From: Mycobacteroides franklinii
GTDB taxonomy: Bacteria; Actinomycetota; Actinomycetes; Mycobacteriales; Mycobacteriaceae
DNA length: 64,000 nucleotides
NCBI RefSeq assembly: GCF_002013895.1
Contig: NZ_MAFQ01000011.1
Span: forward strand, 124,001-188,000
Reading direction: 5' to 3'
Shown here: piece by piece, positions 26,288 through 34,999 of the stretch
Numbering within the stretch: the stretch's first letter is position 1
Layout: every line of letters begins with the position of its first letter
The notes under the pieces: model-generated
The model's input: the letters and a program-made list of their open reading frames with translations, nothing else
Database searches by the model: none
Told to the model about the DNA's origin: nothing
Position numbers and translations under genes: made by a program

Positions 26288-26728
26288 CTACGACGAGCCG
26301 GTCAGATTTCCGGCGATGTAGCGCAAGGCGAGCAGGTACCCCTGCACACCGAGCCCGACGATCACTCCGGTCGCCAGCGCACTGAGATACGAGTGGTGCC
26401 GGAACTCTTCGCGGGCATGCACATTCGAGATATGCACCTCGATCAATCCGGCGGTCAGCTCGGCGCACGCATCCCGCAGCGCCACCGACGTGTGGGTGAA
26501 TGCGCCGGCGTTGAGGATGACCGGGTCCTTGGCATCAGCAGCATCGTGAACCCAGCCGAGCAGTTCGGCTTCGCTGTCGGTCTGCCGCACCTGAACGTCC
26601 ACACCCAATGCGCCGGCCTCGGCCTCGATGAGAGTTACCAGGTCCGCGTAGGTTGCGCTGCCGTAGACGGCGGCCTCCCGCTTGCCGAGGCGTCCCAAAT
26701 TGGGGCCGTTGAGAACCTGAACCGTCAC
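26288..26728 (-). CDS. aroQ: 3-dehydroquinate dehydratase, type II
   Basis: 146 residues, a dodecameric flavodoxin-like fold in the family. GPNLGRLGKREAAVYG carries the catalytic Arg and Tyr; NAGAFTHTSVALRDA and EVHISNVHAREEFRHHSYLS complete the site. Third step of the shikimate pathway. It overlaps aroB (GTGA) and is last in the aroC-aroK-aroB-aroQ operon. Confidence 0.97.
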   Translation of the reverse strand: MTVQVLNGPNLGRLGKREAAVYGSATYADLVTLIEAEAGALGVDVQVRQTDSEAELLGWVHDAADAKDPVILNAGAFTHTSVALRDACAELTAGLIEVHISNVHAREEFRHHSYLSALATGVIVGLGVQGYLLALRYIAGNLTGSS

Positions 26729-27834
26729 AGGAACACTCCTTCGCCACGCGCCTCGCCCGCGACCACCGAGTAGGCGGCGGCGAGCAGCGACGGATCGGGC
26801 CCCTCCAAACGTCCCGGCTTGGCCAACCCGTCAAGCACCACGAAACGCAGTATGCCTGAACGGGTCTTCTTATCGCCCTGCATATATTCGACAAGCTGCC
26901 CCAGCGCGTCGGCGTCGTAACTGATCGGCAGCCCCAGCGCCGAGAGCACCCGCGCATGACGATCGGCGGTCTCGTCGTCCAGACGCCCGGCCAAACGTCC
27001 CAGTTCTGCGGCGAACACCAGCCCGACCGACACCGCCGCGCCGTGACGCCACCGGTAACGCTCGCGCCGCTCGATGGCGTGACCGAGTGTGTGGCCGTAG
27101 TTGAGGATCTCGCGCAGCTCGGCTTCCTTCTCATCGGCCGCCACTACCTTGGCCTTCACCGCGATAGAGCGTTCGATGAGCTCACGCAGCACTGGCTTGG
27201 ACGGGTCGATCGCCGCCTCCGGGTCGGCCTCGATGAGGTCCAGGATCGCCGGGTCGGCGATAAAGCCTGCCTTCACCACTTCGGCCATTCCGGCGACGAT
27301 CTCGTTGCGCGGCAATGAGTCGAGAGTCGCCAAGTCCACCAGCACCGCCCCCGGCTGATGGAATGCGCCGACGAGGTTCTTGCCCGCCTCGGTGTTGATA
27401 CCGGTCTTTCCACCCACCGCGGCGTCCACCATGGCGAGCAATGTGGTGGGCACGTGCACTACCTTCACGCCGCGCAGCCAGGTGGCAGCCGCGAATCCGG
27501 CGGTGTCGGTGGCCGCCCCTCCCCCGAGGCTGACGACGGCGTCTTTGCGTCCGATCCCGATGCGGCCCAGCACTTCCCAGATGAAGCCGAGTACGGCCAG
27601 ATCTTTACCCGCCTCCGCATCCGGAATTTCGACGCGATGTGCCTCGATTCCGGTCTCGGCCAAAGTTTTCCGAATCTCCTCGGCGGTGACCGCCAGCGTC
27701 GGCTGGTGCAGGATGGCCACCTTGTCGGACCCCTTGAGCGCGTCCACCAGCTCACCCAGCAGGCCCGTCCCCACGATGACGGGGTAGGGCGGGTTCACCT
27801 CGACGTTGATCGTCGTCGGGTTGGCGCTAGTCAT
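26725..27834 (-). CDS. aroB: 3-dehydroquinate synthase
   Basis: 369 residues. NAD-binding GGGAATDTAGFAAATWLRG, the VPTTLLAMVDAAVGGKTGIN block and the metal-binding LNYGHTLGHAIE are clear. It converts DAHP to dehydroquinate. The start overlaps the 3' end of aroK by 8 bp. Confidence 0.98.
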   Translation of the reverse strand: MTSANPTTINVEVNPPYPVIVGTGLLGELVDALKGSDKVAILHQPTLAVTAEEIRKTLAETGIEAHRVEIPDAEAGKDLAVLGFIWEVLGRIGIGRKDAVVSLGGGAATDTAGFAAATWLRGVKVVHVPTTLLAMVDAAVGGKTGINTEAGKNLVGAFHQPGAVLVDLATLDSLPRNEIVAGMAEVVKAGFIADPAILDLIEADPEAAIDPSKPVLRELIERSIAVKAKVVAADEKEAELREILNYGHTLGHAIERRERYRWRHGAAVSVGLVFAAELGRLAGRLDDETADRHARVLSALGLPISYDADALGQLVEYMQGDKKTRSGILRFVVLDGLAKPGRLEGPDPSLLAAAYSVVAGEARGEGVFL

Positions 27835-28471
27835 TGTCGGCTCTTTCCTTGGTTTCGGAGGTATTGGTTTGGGCTGCCGCTGCGGCGCCCGAGCTACGCC
27901 GCCGTGAACGGGGGCGTCGACGCGGACGTCGTCGCCGGGACGAGGCTGATCCGGCGTTCCCCTCGGGGTTCTCCAACCGGGAGACGATCATTCGCACCAC
28001 CGCGCCCGGATTTCTCCTGTCGGTGTTCACCTTGATGGTGGCGACCTCGCGGTACAGCGGCACCCGCTGCGACATCAGTGCGTGATATTTCTCGGCGCGG
28101 TCCGGCCCCGCCAGCAGTGGACGCACCACGCTGCCACCGGTGCGCCGAATACCTTCGGCGGCACTGATTTCCAGATACACCACGGTGTGTCCGGCGAGCG
28201 CTTCACGAACGCCCTGGGTGAGCACGGCGCCGCCGCCCAGCGAGACGACCCCATCTTGTTGGTCCAGGGCCTGCCGAATCACCGATTCCTCCAGGCGCCG
28301 GAACTCCGGTTCACCGTCGGTGGCGAAGATATCGGCGATGGTGCGCCCGGCCTCGGTTTCGATACCGGCGTCGGTGTCATAGATGTTGACGTCCAACGCT
28401 TTTGCCAGCCGACGTCCGATGGTGGACTTACCCGATCCGGGCAGCCCGACGAGGACGGCTTTGGGGCTCAT
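27827..28471 (-). CDS. aroK: Shikimate kinase with Arg-rich C-terminal tail
   Basis: 214 residues. P-loop GLPGSGKSTIGRRLA, shikimate-binding DTDAGIETEAGRTIADIF and the SLGGGAVL motif are intact in residues 1-170. After that comes a 44-residue tail with dense arginines (SSRRRRPRRRPRSRRRSSG) and then alanines, absent from the roughly 176-residue M. tuberculosis enzyme as I recall it. The tail is disordered-looking and overlaps the aroB start by 8 bp. The start overlaps the aroC stop (ATGA). Confidence 0.96.
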   Translation of the reverse strand: MSPKAVLVGLPGSGKSTIGRRLAKALDVNIYDTDAGIETEAGRTIADIFATDGEPEFRRLEESVIRQALDQQDGVVSLGGGAVLTQGVREALAGHTVVYLEISAAEGIRRTGGSVVRPLLAGPDRAEKYHALMSQRVPLYREVATIKVNTDRRNPGAVVRMIVSRLENPEGNAGSASSRRRRPRRRPRSRRRSSGAAAAAQTNTSETKERADND

Positions 28472-29682
28472 CCCGTGGAGGATTCTCGGCGTGGCTCCCG
28501 CTGCGCCACCGCATCAAGGTACGCACCGACATTGGTGGTGGTCTCGGACAGGGAATCGCCACCGAACTTCTCCAGTGCGGCGCGGGCCAGCACCAGCGCG
28601 ACCATCGCCTCGGCGACCACTCCGGCGGCCGGAACCGCGCACACGTCCGAACGCTGGTGAATCGCAACGGCCTCGTCCCCAGTGGACATGTCCACCGTCG
28701 CCAACGCTCGCGGGACGGTCGAGATGGGCTTCATGGCCGCCCGCACTCGCAGTGGCTGGCCGTTGGTCATGCCGCCTTCCAGGCCACCGGCACGATTGGT
28801 CGAGCGCAGGATGCCGTCGGGGCCGGGGTAGATCTCGTCGTGAGCAGCGCTGCCACGGCGGCGCGCGGTGGTGAATCCGTCGCCGATCTCGACACCCTTG
28901 ATGGCCTGGATGCCCATGATGGCCGCGGCCAGCTGGCTGTCCAGCCGGTCATCTCCGCTGATGAACGATCCGAGACCGACGGGCAGTCCGGCAACCACGA
29001 CCTCAACGACGCCACCGAGGGTGTCACCGTCCTTCTTGGCGGCCTCGATCTCGCTGATCATCGATTGCTCGGCCTGCGCGTCGAACGCTCGCACCGGGCT
29101 GGCGTCGATGGCGGCTAGATCCGCGGCGCCGGGAACCGGCCCGTCATACGGCTCCGAGTCACCGATGGAGATGACGTGCGAGATCACGTCGACGCCCAAT
29201 GCCTGCTTGAGGAACGCCTTGGCGACGGTGCCCACCGCCACACGTGCCGCGGTCTCGCGCGCGCTGGCACGTTCGAGCACCGGACGGGCGTCGTCGAATC
29301 CGTACTTGAGCATGCCCGCGTAGTCGGCGTGCCCGGGCCGGGGCCGGGTGAGCGGCGCATTGCGCGCGATGTTCTCCAGCTCGGCGGGGTCGACCGGGTC
29401 CGGGGACATCACGGTCTCCCACTTGGGCCATTCGGTGTTGCCGACCTCGATCGCCAACGGACCGCCCAAGGTCAGGCCGTGGCGTACGCCGCCGAGCATC
29501 GTGACCTGATCGGCCTCAAATGCCATACGGGCACCGCGGCCATAGCCCAGGCGACGACGCGCCAGCTGCCTGCCGATGTCGTCCGATGTCAGTTCGACAC
29601 CAGCGACCATGCCTTCCAAGACCGCGACCAGCGCGCGTCCGTGCGATTCACCTGCCGTGATCCAGCGCAACACGTGCGCCAT
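28468..29682 (-). CDS. aroC: Chorismate synthase
   Basis: 404 residues. Signatures: ITAGESHGRALVAVLEGM, RRRLGYGRGARMAFE, RPRPGHADYAGMLKYGFDDARPVLERASARETAARVAVG, and NRAGGLEGGMTNGQPLRVRAAMKPI. It uses reduced FMN to form chorismate from EPSP. First gene of the aro operon. It starts 57 bp beyond the end of the prepilin peptidase gene, which is transcribed in the same direction. Confidence 0.98.
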   Translation of the reverse strand: MAHVLRWITAGESHGRALVAVLEGMVAGVELTSDDIGRQLARRRLGYGRGARMAFEADQVTMLGGVRHGLTLGGPLAIEVGNTEWPKWETVMSPDPVDPAELENIARNAPLTRPRPGHADYAGMLKYGFDDARPVLERASARETAARVAVGTVAKAFLKQALGVDVISHVISIGDSEPYDGPVPGAADLAAIDASPVRAFDAQAEQSMISEIEAAKKDGDTLGGVVEVVVAGLPVGLGSFISGDDRLDSQLAAAIMGIQAIKGVEIGDGFTTARRRGSAAHDEIYPGPDGILRSTNRAGGLEGGMTNGQPLRVRAAMKPISTVPRALATVDMSTGDEAVAIHQRSDVCAVPAAGVVAEAMVALVLARAALEKFGGDSLSETTTNVGAYLDAVAQREPRRESSTG

Positions 29683-29739
29683 TGTCCCATGCGGGCAGGT
29701 CGGTCCTCCAAATCGATCGGCACAGCAGATGCTTCTCTG

Positions 29740-30180
29740 TCAGATATCCGGCGCCAGTGCGCACAACCCGACCGCCACAACCGTCGCCAGGCACATCGAC
29801 GGCCCATGTGGAACCGATGCTCCCCGACGCCCGAAGGCCATGAGCACGATGCCGATCAGCCCAGTCACCAGCGGCGCTCCAATGGCTGCCAGGAACCACG
29901 CGTCCAATCCGAACGCCCCGGTCAGGCCGCCGGTCCCGAAGGCGAGCTTCACGTCACCGGCACCCATCGCGCGCGGCGACAGCAGATGCGCGGCCAGGTA
30001 CAGGCCCGTCAGCACTGCCGCGCCCGCCACCATCGACGGGCTGCGCTCGATCAACGCCACCGCGACAACCGCGACCGCTGCGGGCAGGGTCAGCCAGTTC
30101 GGCAGTCTCCGATACCTGATATCGAAATACGACAATGCCGCCATCCAGCACAGCACCGCCACCCCCGCCCCGTAAACCAT
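29740..30180 (-). CDS. Prepilin peptidase, A24 family, short form
   Basis: 146 residues with four to five membrane helices. It has the aspartic protease motif GAGDVKLA and the earlier YFDIRYRRLPNWL aspartate of the A24A family, but no N-terminal methylase/zinc domain, as in the short archaeal-like/TadV type. It would process type IV or Flp pre-pilins at the membrane. No pilin or tad gene is in this window, so its substrate is encoded elsewhere. ATG 30180 is chosen by homology to the short mycobacterial form (Rv2551c). It is divergent from tam. Confidence 0.85.
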   Translation of the reverse strand: MVYGAGVAVLCWMAALSYFDIRYRRLPNWLTLPAAVAVVAVALIERSPSMVAGAAVLTGLYLAAHLLSPRAMGAGDVKLAFGTGGLTGAFGLDAWFLAAIGAPLVTGLIGIVLMAFGRRGASVPHGPSMCLATVVAVGLCALAPDI

Positions 30181-30217
30181 GTGGGGAATGTAACGCCGCG
30201 AGGTTAGATTCGGAACA

Positions 30218-31015
30218 GTGACGAGTACCCCGAAAACCCAGTGGAGCCCGCAGGAATACAGCCGTTTCGGCGATGAACGCAGTCGCCCGTTCTTCGAACT
30301 TCTTTCACGTATCCCAACCTCTGATCCGCGCACCGTCGTTGATTTGGGTTGCGCCAGTGGAGTCCTGACGGTCGAGTTGGCACACCGCTGGCCGAACGCC
30401 TCGGTACTCGGCCTGGATTCTTCTGCCGAGCTGCTCGCCACCGCCCCCGCAGACCTACCTGCCAACCTGCGTCTCGAACAAGGCGATATCGCCGACTTCC
30501 GCGCCGATGGTGTGGACGTGGTGTTCACAAATGCCGCGTTGCAATGGCTTCCGCAGCATCGCGACCTCATTGCCGGATGGGCCCAGCAGCTCAACCCCGG
30601 CGGGTGGCTGGCCTTCCAGGTTCCGGGCAATTTCGGCGCACCCTCGCACGCGTTGATGCGCCAGGTCGCCGAATCGCCGCGCTGGGCAGCCCGCCTGGGT
30701 GGGGTACTGCGCGGGACCGAGAGCACCGACAGCGCTGAAGATTATGCGCGCCTGGCGATTTCCGCCGGCCTGGTTCCAGATGCCTGGGAGACCACGTATG
30801 TGCATCTGCTCGGCGGCGATGATCCCGTCCTGCGGTGGGTGCACGGCACCGGTCTACGGCCCGTCATCTCGGCACTTACGGCCGATGAATTCCCAGAGTT
30901 CGAGGTGGAATACGCAACGCTGCTTCGGCACGCCTACCCGCGCTCCGGCGATGTGACACCGTTCGGATTCCGCCGGATCTTCTGTGTGGCATCGAAGCCT
31001 GATTCGGGTCGATAG
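30218..31015 (+). CDS. tam: Trans-aconitate 2-methyltransferase-like
   Basis: 265 residues. TQWSPQEYSRFGDERSRPFFELLSRI at the start is diagnostic of the Tam family, followed by the SAM loop VVDLGCASGVLTVELA, VDVVFTNAALQWLPQH and FQVPGNFGAPSHALM. Tam methylates trans-aconitate, relieving inhibition of aconitase. The GTG start gives the canonical N-terminus. A TetR gene follows by 9 bp. Confidence 0.93.
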   Translation: MTSTPKTQWSPQEYSRFGDERSRPFFELLSRIPTSDPRTVVDLGCASGVLTVELAHRWPNASVLGLDSSAELLATAPADLPANLRLEQGDIADFRADGVDVVFTNAALQWLPQHRDLIAGWAQQLNPGGWLAFQVPGNFGAPSHALMRQVAESPRWAARLGGVLRGTESTDSAEDYARLAISAGLVPDAWETTYVHLLGGDDPVLRWVHGTGLRPVISALTADEFPEFEVEYATLLRHAYPRSGDVTPFGFRRIFCVASKPDSGR

Positions 31016-31024
31016 ACTCAACCG

Positions 31025-31744
31025 GTGCCGGATAGCGATGCCCAAGAGCGCTCACGAACCGGGCACGAGGCACGTTGGGAACGGCATAACTCCGCTCGAC
31101 AGACCCGGATCGTGGAGTCTGCCGTCGCGCTACTCGACGAAACACAGCCCGGCACCGAGATTCCCGTGCAATCGATCGCCAAGCGGGCCGGACTGGCCAA
31201 GTCCGTGGTGTACCGGCAGTTCGAAGGCCGCGAGGATCTGGACCGCCGGATCCGCTCGCATCTGCTCGAGGACTTCGATACGACGATCTCCTCACAGCTC
31301 GATGTCACCGAAGGTTCGATCATCGACATCGCCACCAGAACCATTCGGGCCGTTCTGGATTGGATGACCGACTACCCACATCGCTACGAGTTCATGCGGT
31401 CCGGGGCCACCGATGACGATCCGGCTGTCGACGCGATCAGCACGGTCAAGGTGCGCATGGAACAACGTGTACGCGGGGTCTTGGTTCCGATCACCGAGCT
31501 GCTCGGAATTGACTACAGCCCCTTCGAATCGGTCACCTATGCCGTGGTGACCATGGTCGAAGGAAGCCTCTCCCGGTGGCTACGAGAAACCGAACCCGTA
31601 CGCACTCGCACCGAGATCGTCGAGGATCTGGCGAACTATGTCTGGTACGTATTGGACGGAGCGGGCGGCTCGGTCGGCGTGTCGTTGGACCCGACGACCG
31701 ACCTGATGGCCGCACTGGCCAAGCTGTCAGGCGCCAACCGCTAG
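31025..31744 (+). CDS. TetR-family transcriptional regulator
   Basis: 239 residues. Helix-turn-helix near residues 40-75: IPVQSIAKRAGLAKSVVYRQFEGREDLDRRI. A C-terminal ligand domain follows (RAVLDWMTDYPHRYEFMR). The 3' end overlaps the convergent AurF-like gene by 18 bp. The AurF-like promoter carries two TGGGAC-type dyads, so it is the most likely target; the TetR gene follows tam too closely to have an obvious own operator. Confidence 0.9.
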   Translation: MPDSDAQERSRTGHEARWERHNSARQTRIVESAVALLDETQPGTEIPVQSIAKRAGLAKSVVYRQFEGREDLDRRIRSHLLEDFDTTISSQLDVTEGSIIDIATRTIRAVLDWMTDYPHRYEFMRSGATDDDPAVDAISTVKVRMEQRVRGVLVPITELLGIDYSPFESVTYAVVTMVEGSLSRWLRETEPVRTRTEIVEDLANYVWYVLDGAGGSVGVSLDPTTDLMAALAKLSGANR

Positions 31745-32740
31745 CGGCGCGCCCGCGTGTGAGCGGTCGGGCTCGCTGCGGTACCGCGACGGACGACCGT
31801 CGATGTGCAGCACCTTCCACAGCGGGCGCACCCACCATGGACGCATTCCGATGTCCTCGGTGAGCTTGCGCATATCCCCGAAGTACTCGGAAAGGGTGTG
31901 CCGAGCGTGCGCACTACGCCAGAAGGCCTGTTTGAAGACTTCACGGGGGATGCCGAACTCGGCGGCGAAGGACCGTGGCGGAATCATGATCTCGTTCGCC
32001 AGTAATTTCATGACGATCGGGAACAAGAGGGTGCACAGCGCGCGCTTACGCGCGCTCATCAGCGGCATGTGCACGCGCAGGAATTCACCGGCAAAGGAGA
32101 TGTGCCGCGCCTCTTCGGCGACGTGGATCTCCATCGTGCGGCGAACAGCCGGCGGTAGGTCGACGTCCTTGCGGATCAACGACTTCTGGTAGTGGTCGAT
32201 GGGCTCCTCGCCACCAAGGATGCCGATGAAGAGCACCACATGGGCCCAGCCACCCGCCACGCCGATGATCGGCGACAGCCTGCGGAACCACTTGCGCATG
32301 CCGGGGACATCGTCACCGATACGGTTGACGAGCTCCTGGAACATCTGGATGTGGTTGCACTCCTCGGTCATCTCGTGGAGGCAGTAGCGGAACTCCGGCG
32401 AGCCGTTCGGCAGCTTCATGAGGTACTGCATCATGCCGCGGATCAGAATGCTCTCGAAGGCAAGCCCCACTTTGACGCTATTGGCCAGCCGCCAGCGACC
32501 GATCTCGATTTGACGGTCCAGCGGCAGATCCCGGTACCACTGCGTGGCGCCGAGCGTGTCCAGCTCCGGATTCAGGACCCAGCGCGGATCGTTGCGATCG
32601 ATTTGGTAATCGGGCGCATCCCAGTCGATGTCCGTGAAGGGATCGAAGTGCAGGCGCACCGAGCCTTCGGACAGCGTGTGCAGGGTCTGCAAGTACTCCG
32701 CGTCGAAATCGCTCGGCCCGGGGACGGTGTAAAGCGGCAT
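31727..32740 (-). CDS. AurF-like diiron oxygenase
   Basis: 337 residues, all-helical. Two diiron motifs are clear: Glu-x-x-His in CLHEMTEECNHIQMF and Glu-Glu-x-x-His in MEIHVAEEARHISFAGEF; a third Glu lies in GLAFESILIRGM. The family includes AurF, which oxidises p-aminobenzoate to p-nitrobenzoate, and several mycobacterial homologues of unknown substrate. It has strong AGGAGG 5-6 nt before the ATG and a well-formed promoter with operators. It is monocistronic. Fatty-acid or aromatic amine substrates are both possible. Confidence 0.87.
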   Translation of the reverse strand: MPLYTVPGPSDFDAEYLQTLHTLSEGSVRLHFDPFTDIDWDAPDYQIDRNDPRWVLNPELDTLGATQWYRDLPLDRQIEIGRWRLANSVKVGLAFESILIRGMMQYLMKLPNGSPEFRYCLHEMTEECNHIQMFQELVNRIGDDVPGMRKWFRRLSPIIGVAGGWAHVVLFIGILGGEEPIDHYQKSLIRKDVDLPPAVRRTMEIHVAEEARHISFAGEFLRVHMPLMSARKRALCTLLFPIVMKLLANEIMIPPRSFAAEFGIPREVFKQAFWRSAHARHTLSEYFGDMRKLTEDIGMRPWWVRPLWKVLHIDGRPSRYRSEPDRSHAGAPLAVGA

Positions 32741-32764
32741 TGCTTCCTCCTCGAATTACCCCCC

Positions 32765-32818
32765 AATTTACTGGGACGCGACATCCCATGCAACACCTGA
32801 TGGGACCAAAAGTCCCAT
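32765..32818 (-). promoter_or_regulatory. Promoter with two TetR-type dyads for the AurF-like gene
   Basis: On the minus strand TTGCAT (-35, 32788-32793), a 17-bp spacer and TAAATT (-10, 32765-32770). The spacer contains TGGGATGTCGCGTCCCA (arms TGGGA/TCCCA, 32772-32788). A second dyad ATGGGAC-TTTTG-GTCCCAT (arms exact, 32800-32818) lies directly upstream. A repressor bound to the first dyad would cover both promoter boxes. Confidence 0.7.
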
Positions 32819-32904
32819 GAATTTGATTCCCGCAGGTCCTACCGGCATTTACGAGTCTGAATCTCACGAGGACAACTGGCCGACAACGCCGGATTGCCGA
32901 ACGT

Positions 32905-33720
32905 TCAGCGCAGGGCGGCGGCCATCGCCGCCCGTGGCGCAGGCCGCCCGGTAAACAGCTCCACCTGGGTGAACGCCTGGTTGAGCAGCATTTCCAGGCC
33001 ACCGACCACGGTCGCGCCGCGGCTCCGCGCTGCTTCGGCCAGAGCGGTGGGCCAGGGGTGATAGATGACGTCGAGAATCGCCGGTGCCGTCGCCAGGGAC
33101 TGCACGTGCGGCGCGGCAGCTTCGGCGGGCACCGTGCTCACCAGCACTCCCGACGCCCGGCAGAGCGAGGGCAGGGCTTCATCCTCGAATCCGAGCACCG
33201 AGGCCGGCAGACCTACCTGCTCGGCAAGATCGAGAACGCCCTGCGCCCGGCCCGCGTCACGGGCCACCACCGTCAGGGACTGCACACCCATCGCCGCGAG
33301 CGCCACAATCGCCGGACGCGCGGTGCCGCCGGCACCCACAATCACCGCGGGCTGACCGGCCGGATCGATGCCGGCCCCCGTCAACGCTCCAGATACTCCA
33401 TCGACATCGGTGTTGTCGGCATGCCAGCCCTCACCCGAGTGCACCAACGTATTGGCCGCGCCAATCGACCGTGCGCGGTCGGTAGAGCTCGATGCGACCT
33501 CCAGCGCGGCGAACTTACCGGGCATGGTCACCGAGAAACCCACCCACTCGGGCCCGGCGCCGCCGACCACATGGGGCAGCTGAGCGGCCGTGCACTCAAT
33601 TCGTTCGTAGGTCCAACCGGTCAGACCCAGCTCGCGGTAGGCCGCCAGGTGCAGATCGGGCGAACGCGAATGCCCGATCGGCGAGCCCAGGACCGCAGCG
33701 CGGCGAACGTCAGCGCGCAC
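32905..33720 (-). CDS. aroE: Shikimate dehydrogenase
   Basis: 271 residues from GTG 33720. The shikimate-binding VLGSPIGHSRSPDLHLAAY, VTMPGK, GAANTLVHSGEGWHADNTD and NADP-binding VGAGGTARPAIVAL are present; the C-terminal GLEMLLNQAFTQVELFTG is typical. The start overlaps the mltG 3' end by 11 bp. A longer frame upstream exists only as a shadow of mltG. It reduces dehydroshikimate with NADPH. Confidence 0.95.
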   Translation of the reverse strand: MRADVRRAAVLGSPIGHSRSPDLHLAAYRELGLTGWTYERIECTAAQLPHVVGGAGPEWVGFSVTMPGKFAALEVASSSTDRARSIGAANTLVHSGEGWHADNTDVDGVSGALTGAGIDPAGQPAVIVGAGGTARPAIVALAAMGVQSLTVVARDAGRAQGVLDLAEQVGLPASVLGFEDEALPSLCRASGVLVSTVPAEAAAPHVQSLATAPAILDVIYHPWPTALAEAARSRGATVVGGLEMLLNQAFTQVELFTGRPAPRAAMAAALR

Positions 33721-34999
33721 TGTCCAAGATGCCGTTCTTCTTGGCCAGCTCGATGTTTGACAGATGCTCGTTGTAATCGGCAGTGAATAGCGTGGTGCCC
33801 TCGGAGTCGATGGTGACGAAGTACAGCCAGTCCCCCGCCTCGGGATGCTCGGCCGCCTGCAGCGCCTCCGGACTGGGAGAACTGATGGGTGTGACCGGAA
33901 GGCCCTGCGACACATAGGTATTCCACAGTGTCTTACGCTCGCGGTCATCGTCTGTGGTCGCGACTTCCTGCCGGTCCAGCGGGTAGTTCACCGTGGAGTC
34001 GAATTCCAGTTTCTGATGCTTGGCCAGCCGGTTGTAGACGACCCGCGCCACCTTCGCGAAGTCGCGAGGTTTAGCTTCCCTTTGCAGCAGCGAGGCCACC
34101 ACCAGCACCTCGTAGGGCGACAATCCCGCCGCCTCGGCGTTCAACAGTCCGAGCTGCTGGTACTGCGCGTTACTTTCCCGGATCAGGGAGGCCAGGATCT
34201 GCTCCGGCTCGGCCATCGGATCGAAATCCCACCGTCCGGCGGCGATCAGCCCTTCGATGCGGCGATGATCGTCGCGCACGGCGTTGACTCCGTTGGATGC
34301 CCATTCCGGGACGGCGAGCTCGGACTGCGACGCCGTCGTGGCGGCCTGCCGTAGATCCGAGGCGGCCACACAGTGTTTGTCTCCGTCCAGGTCCACACAG
34401 GAGGCGCGGGCGATCAGGGTGAAGATGCCTTCGGTGACCGCGCCGTTGGCTACCGCGGAGACGTCATCGAGCTGTCGGCCCTCCGGGATGACCAGCAGTC
34501 CGACTCGGTTTTCTTGCTCGGCAAGGCGCGTGACGGCGTCCTTGCCGGGAATCTTGGTGCGCAGCTTGTAGAAACCGGGCTGGATCGCGGCGATGGCCTG
34601 ATTGCCCTGAGCGGCGTCAGTAAACGCGCTGGGGGTCGCCACCACACCCTCATCCTTCAGGCGCTGACCGATGACCTTGGTGGTGTCGCCGCGGTGCACC
34701 TCAAACACGAAATCCTTGACCCCGGACCCCGAGTAATCGGTGACCGGGTGGTCGGCACCGAACAGGCTGTCCCACAGCTTGGCTCCACCCACGACGGCAG
34801 CGACCGTGATGATGACAACCGCCGCCAGCCCTAGGATTCCGGCGTTGCGACGACGCCGGGCCGCCGCCCTGCGCCGCGCCCGTTCCCGGCGAGTCTCTCG
34901 AGGGCGGGGGCCGACAGCGACCGGGACGGCCCGGCGGCCGCCTCCCCAGTCGTCGTCAACGTGCTCCTGGCGATCGTCCCAGTCGCGCCGGTCGCTCAA
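33710..34999 (-). CDS. mltG: Endolytic murein transglycosylase
   Basis: 429 residues. A basic cytoplasmic N-terminus (RETRRERARRRAAARRRR), one membrane helix (ILGLAAVVIITVAAVVGG, about residues 53-71), a LysM-like domain and the YceG domain. The catalytic glutamate is in EVLVVASLLQREAKPRDFAKVARVVYNRL. It cuts nascent peptidoglycan and sets strand length. The start is TTG at 34999, overlapping the ruvX stop (TTGA). Confidence 0.94.
   Translation of the reverse strand: MSDRRDWDDRQEHVDDDWGGGRRAVPVAVGPRPRETRRERARRRAAARRRRNAGILGLAAVVIITVAAVVGGAKLWDSLFGADHPVTDYSGSGVKDFVFEVHRGDTTKVIGQRLKDEGVVATPSAFTDAAQGNQAIAAIQPGFYKLRTKIPGKDAVTRLAEQENRVGLLVIPEGRQLDDVSAVANGAVTEGIFTLIARASCVDLDGDKHCVAASDLRQAATTASQSELAVPEWASNGVNAVRDDHRRIEGLIAAGRWDFDPMAEPEQILASLIRESNAQYQQLGLLNAEAAGLSPYEVLVVASLLQREAKPRDFAKVARVVYNRLAKHQKLEFDSTVNYPLDRQEVATTDDDRERKTLWNTYVSQGLPVTPISSPSPEALQAAEHPEAGDWLYFVTIDSEGTTLFTADYNEHLSNIELAKKNGILDSAR

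Noticed and set aside
30181..30726. N-terminal extension of the prepilin peptidase
   Set aside because: It would read through tam in the opposite direction with no family similarity.
33721..33948. N-terminal extension of aroE reaching 33948
   Set aside because: The added residues are the antisense-frame shadow of mltG; AroE homology starts at the GTG at 33720.
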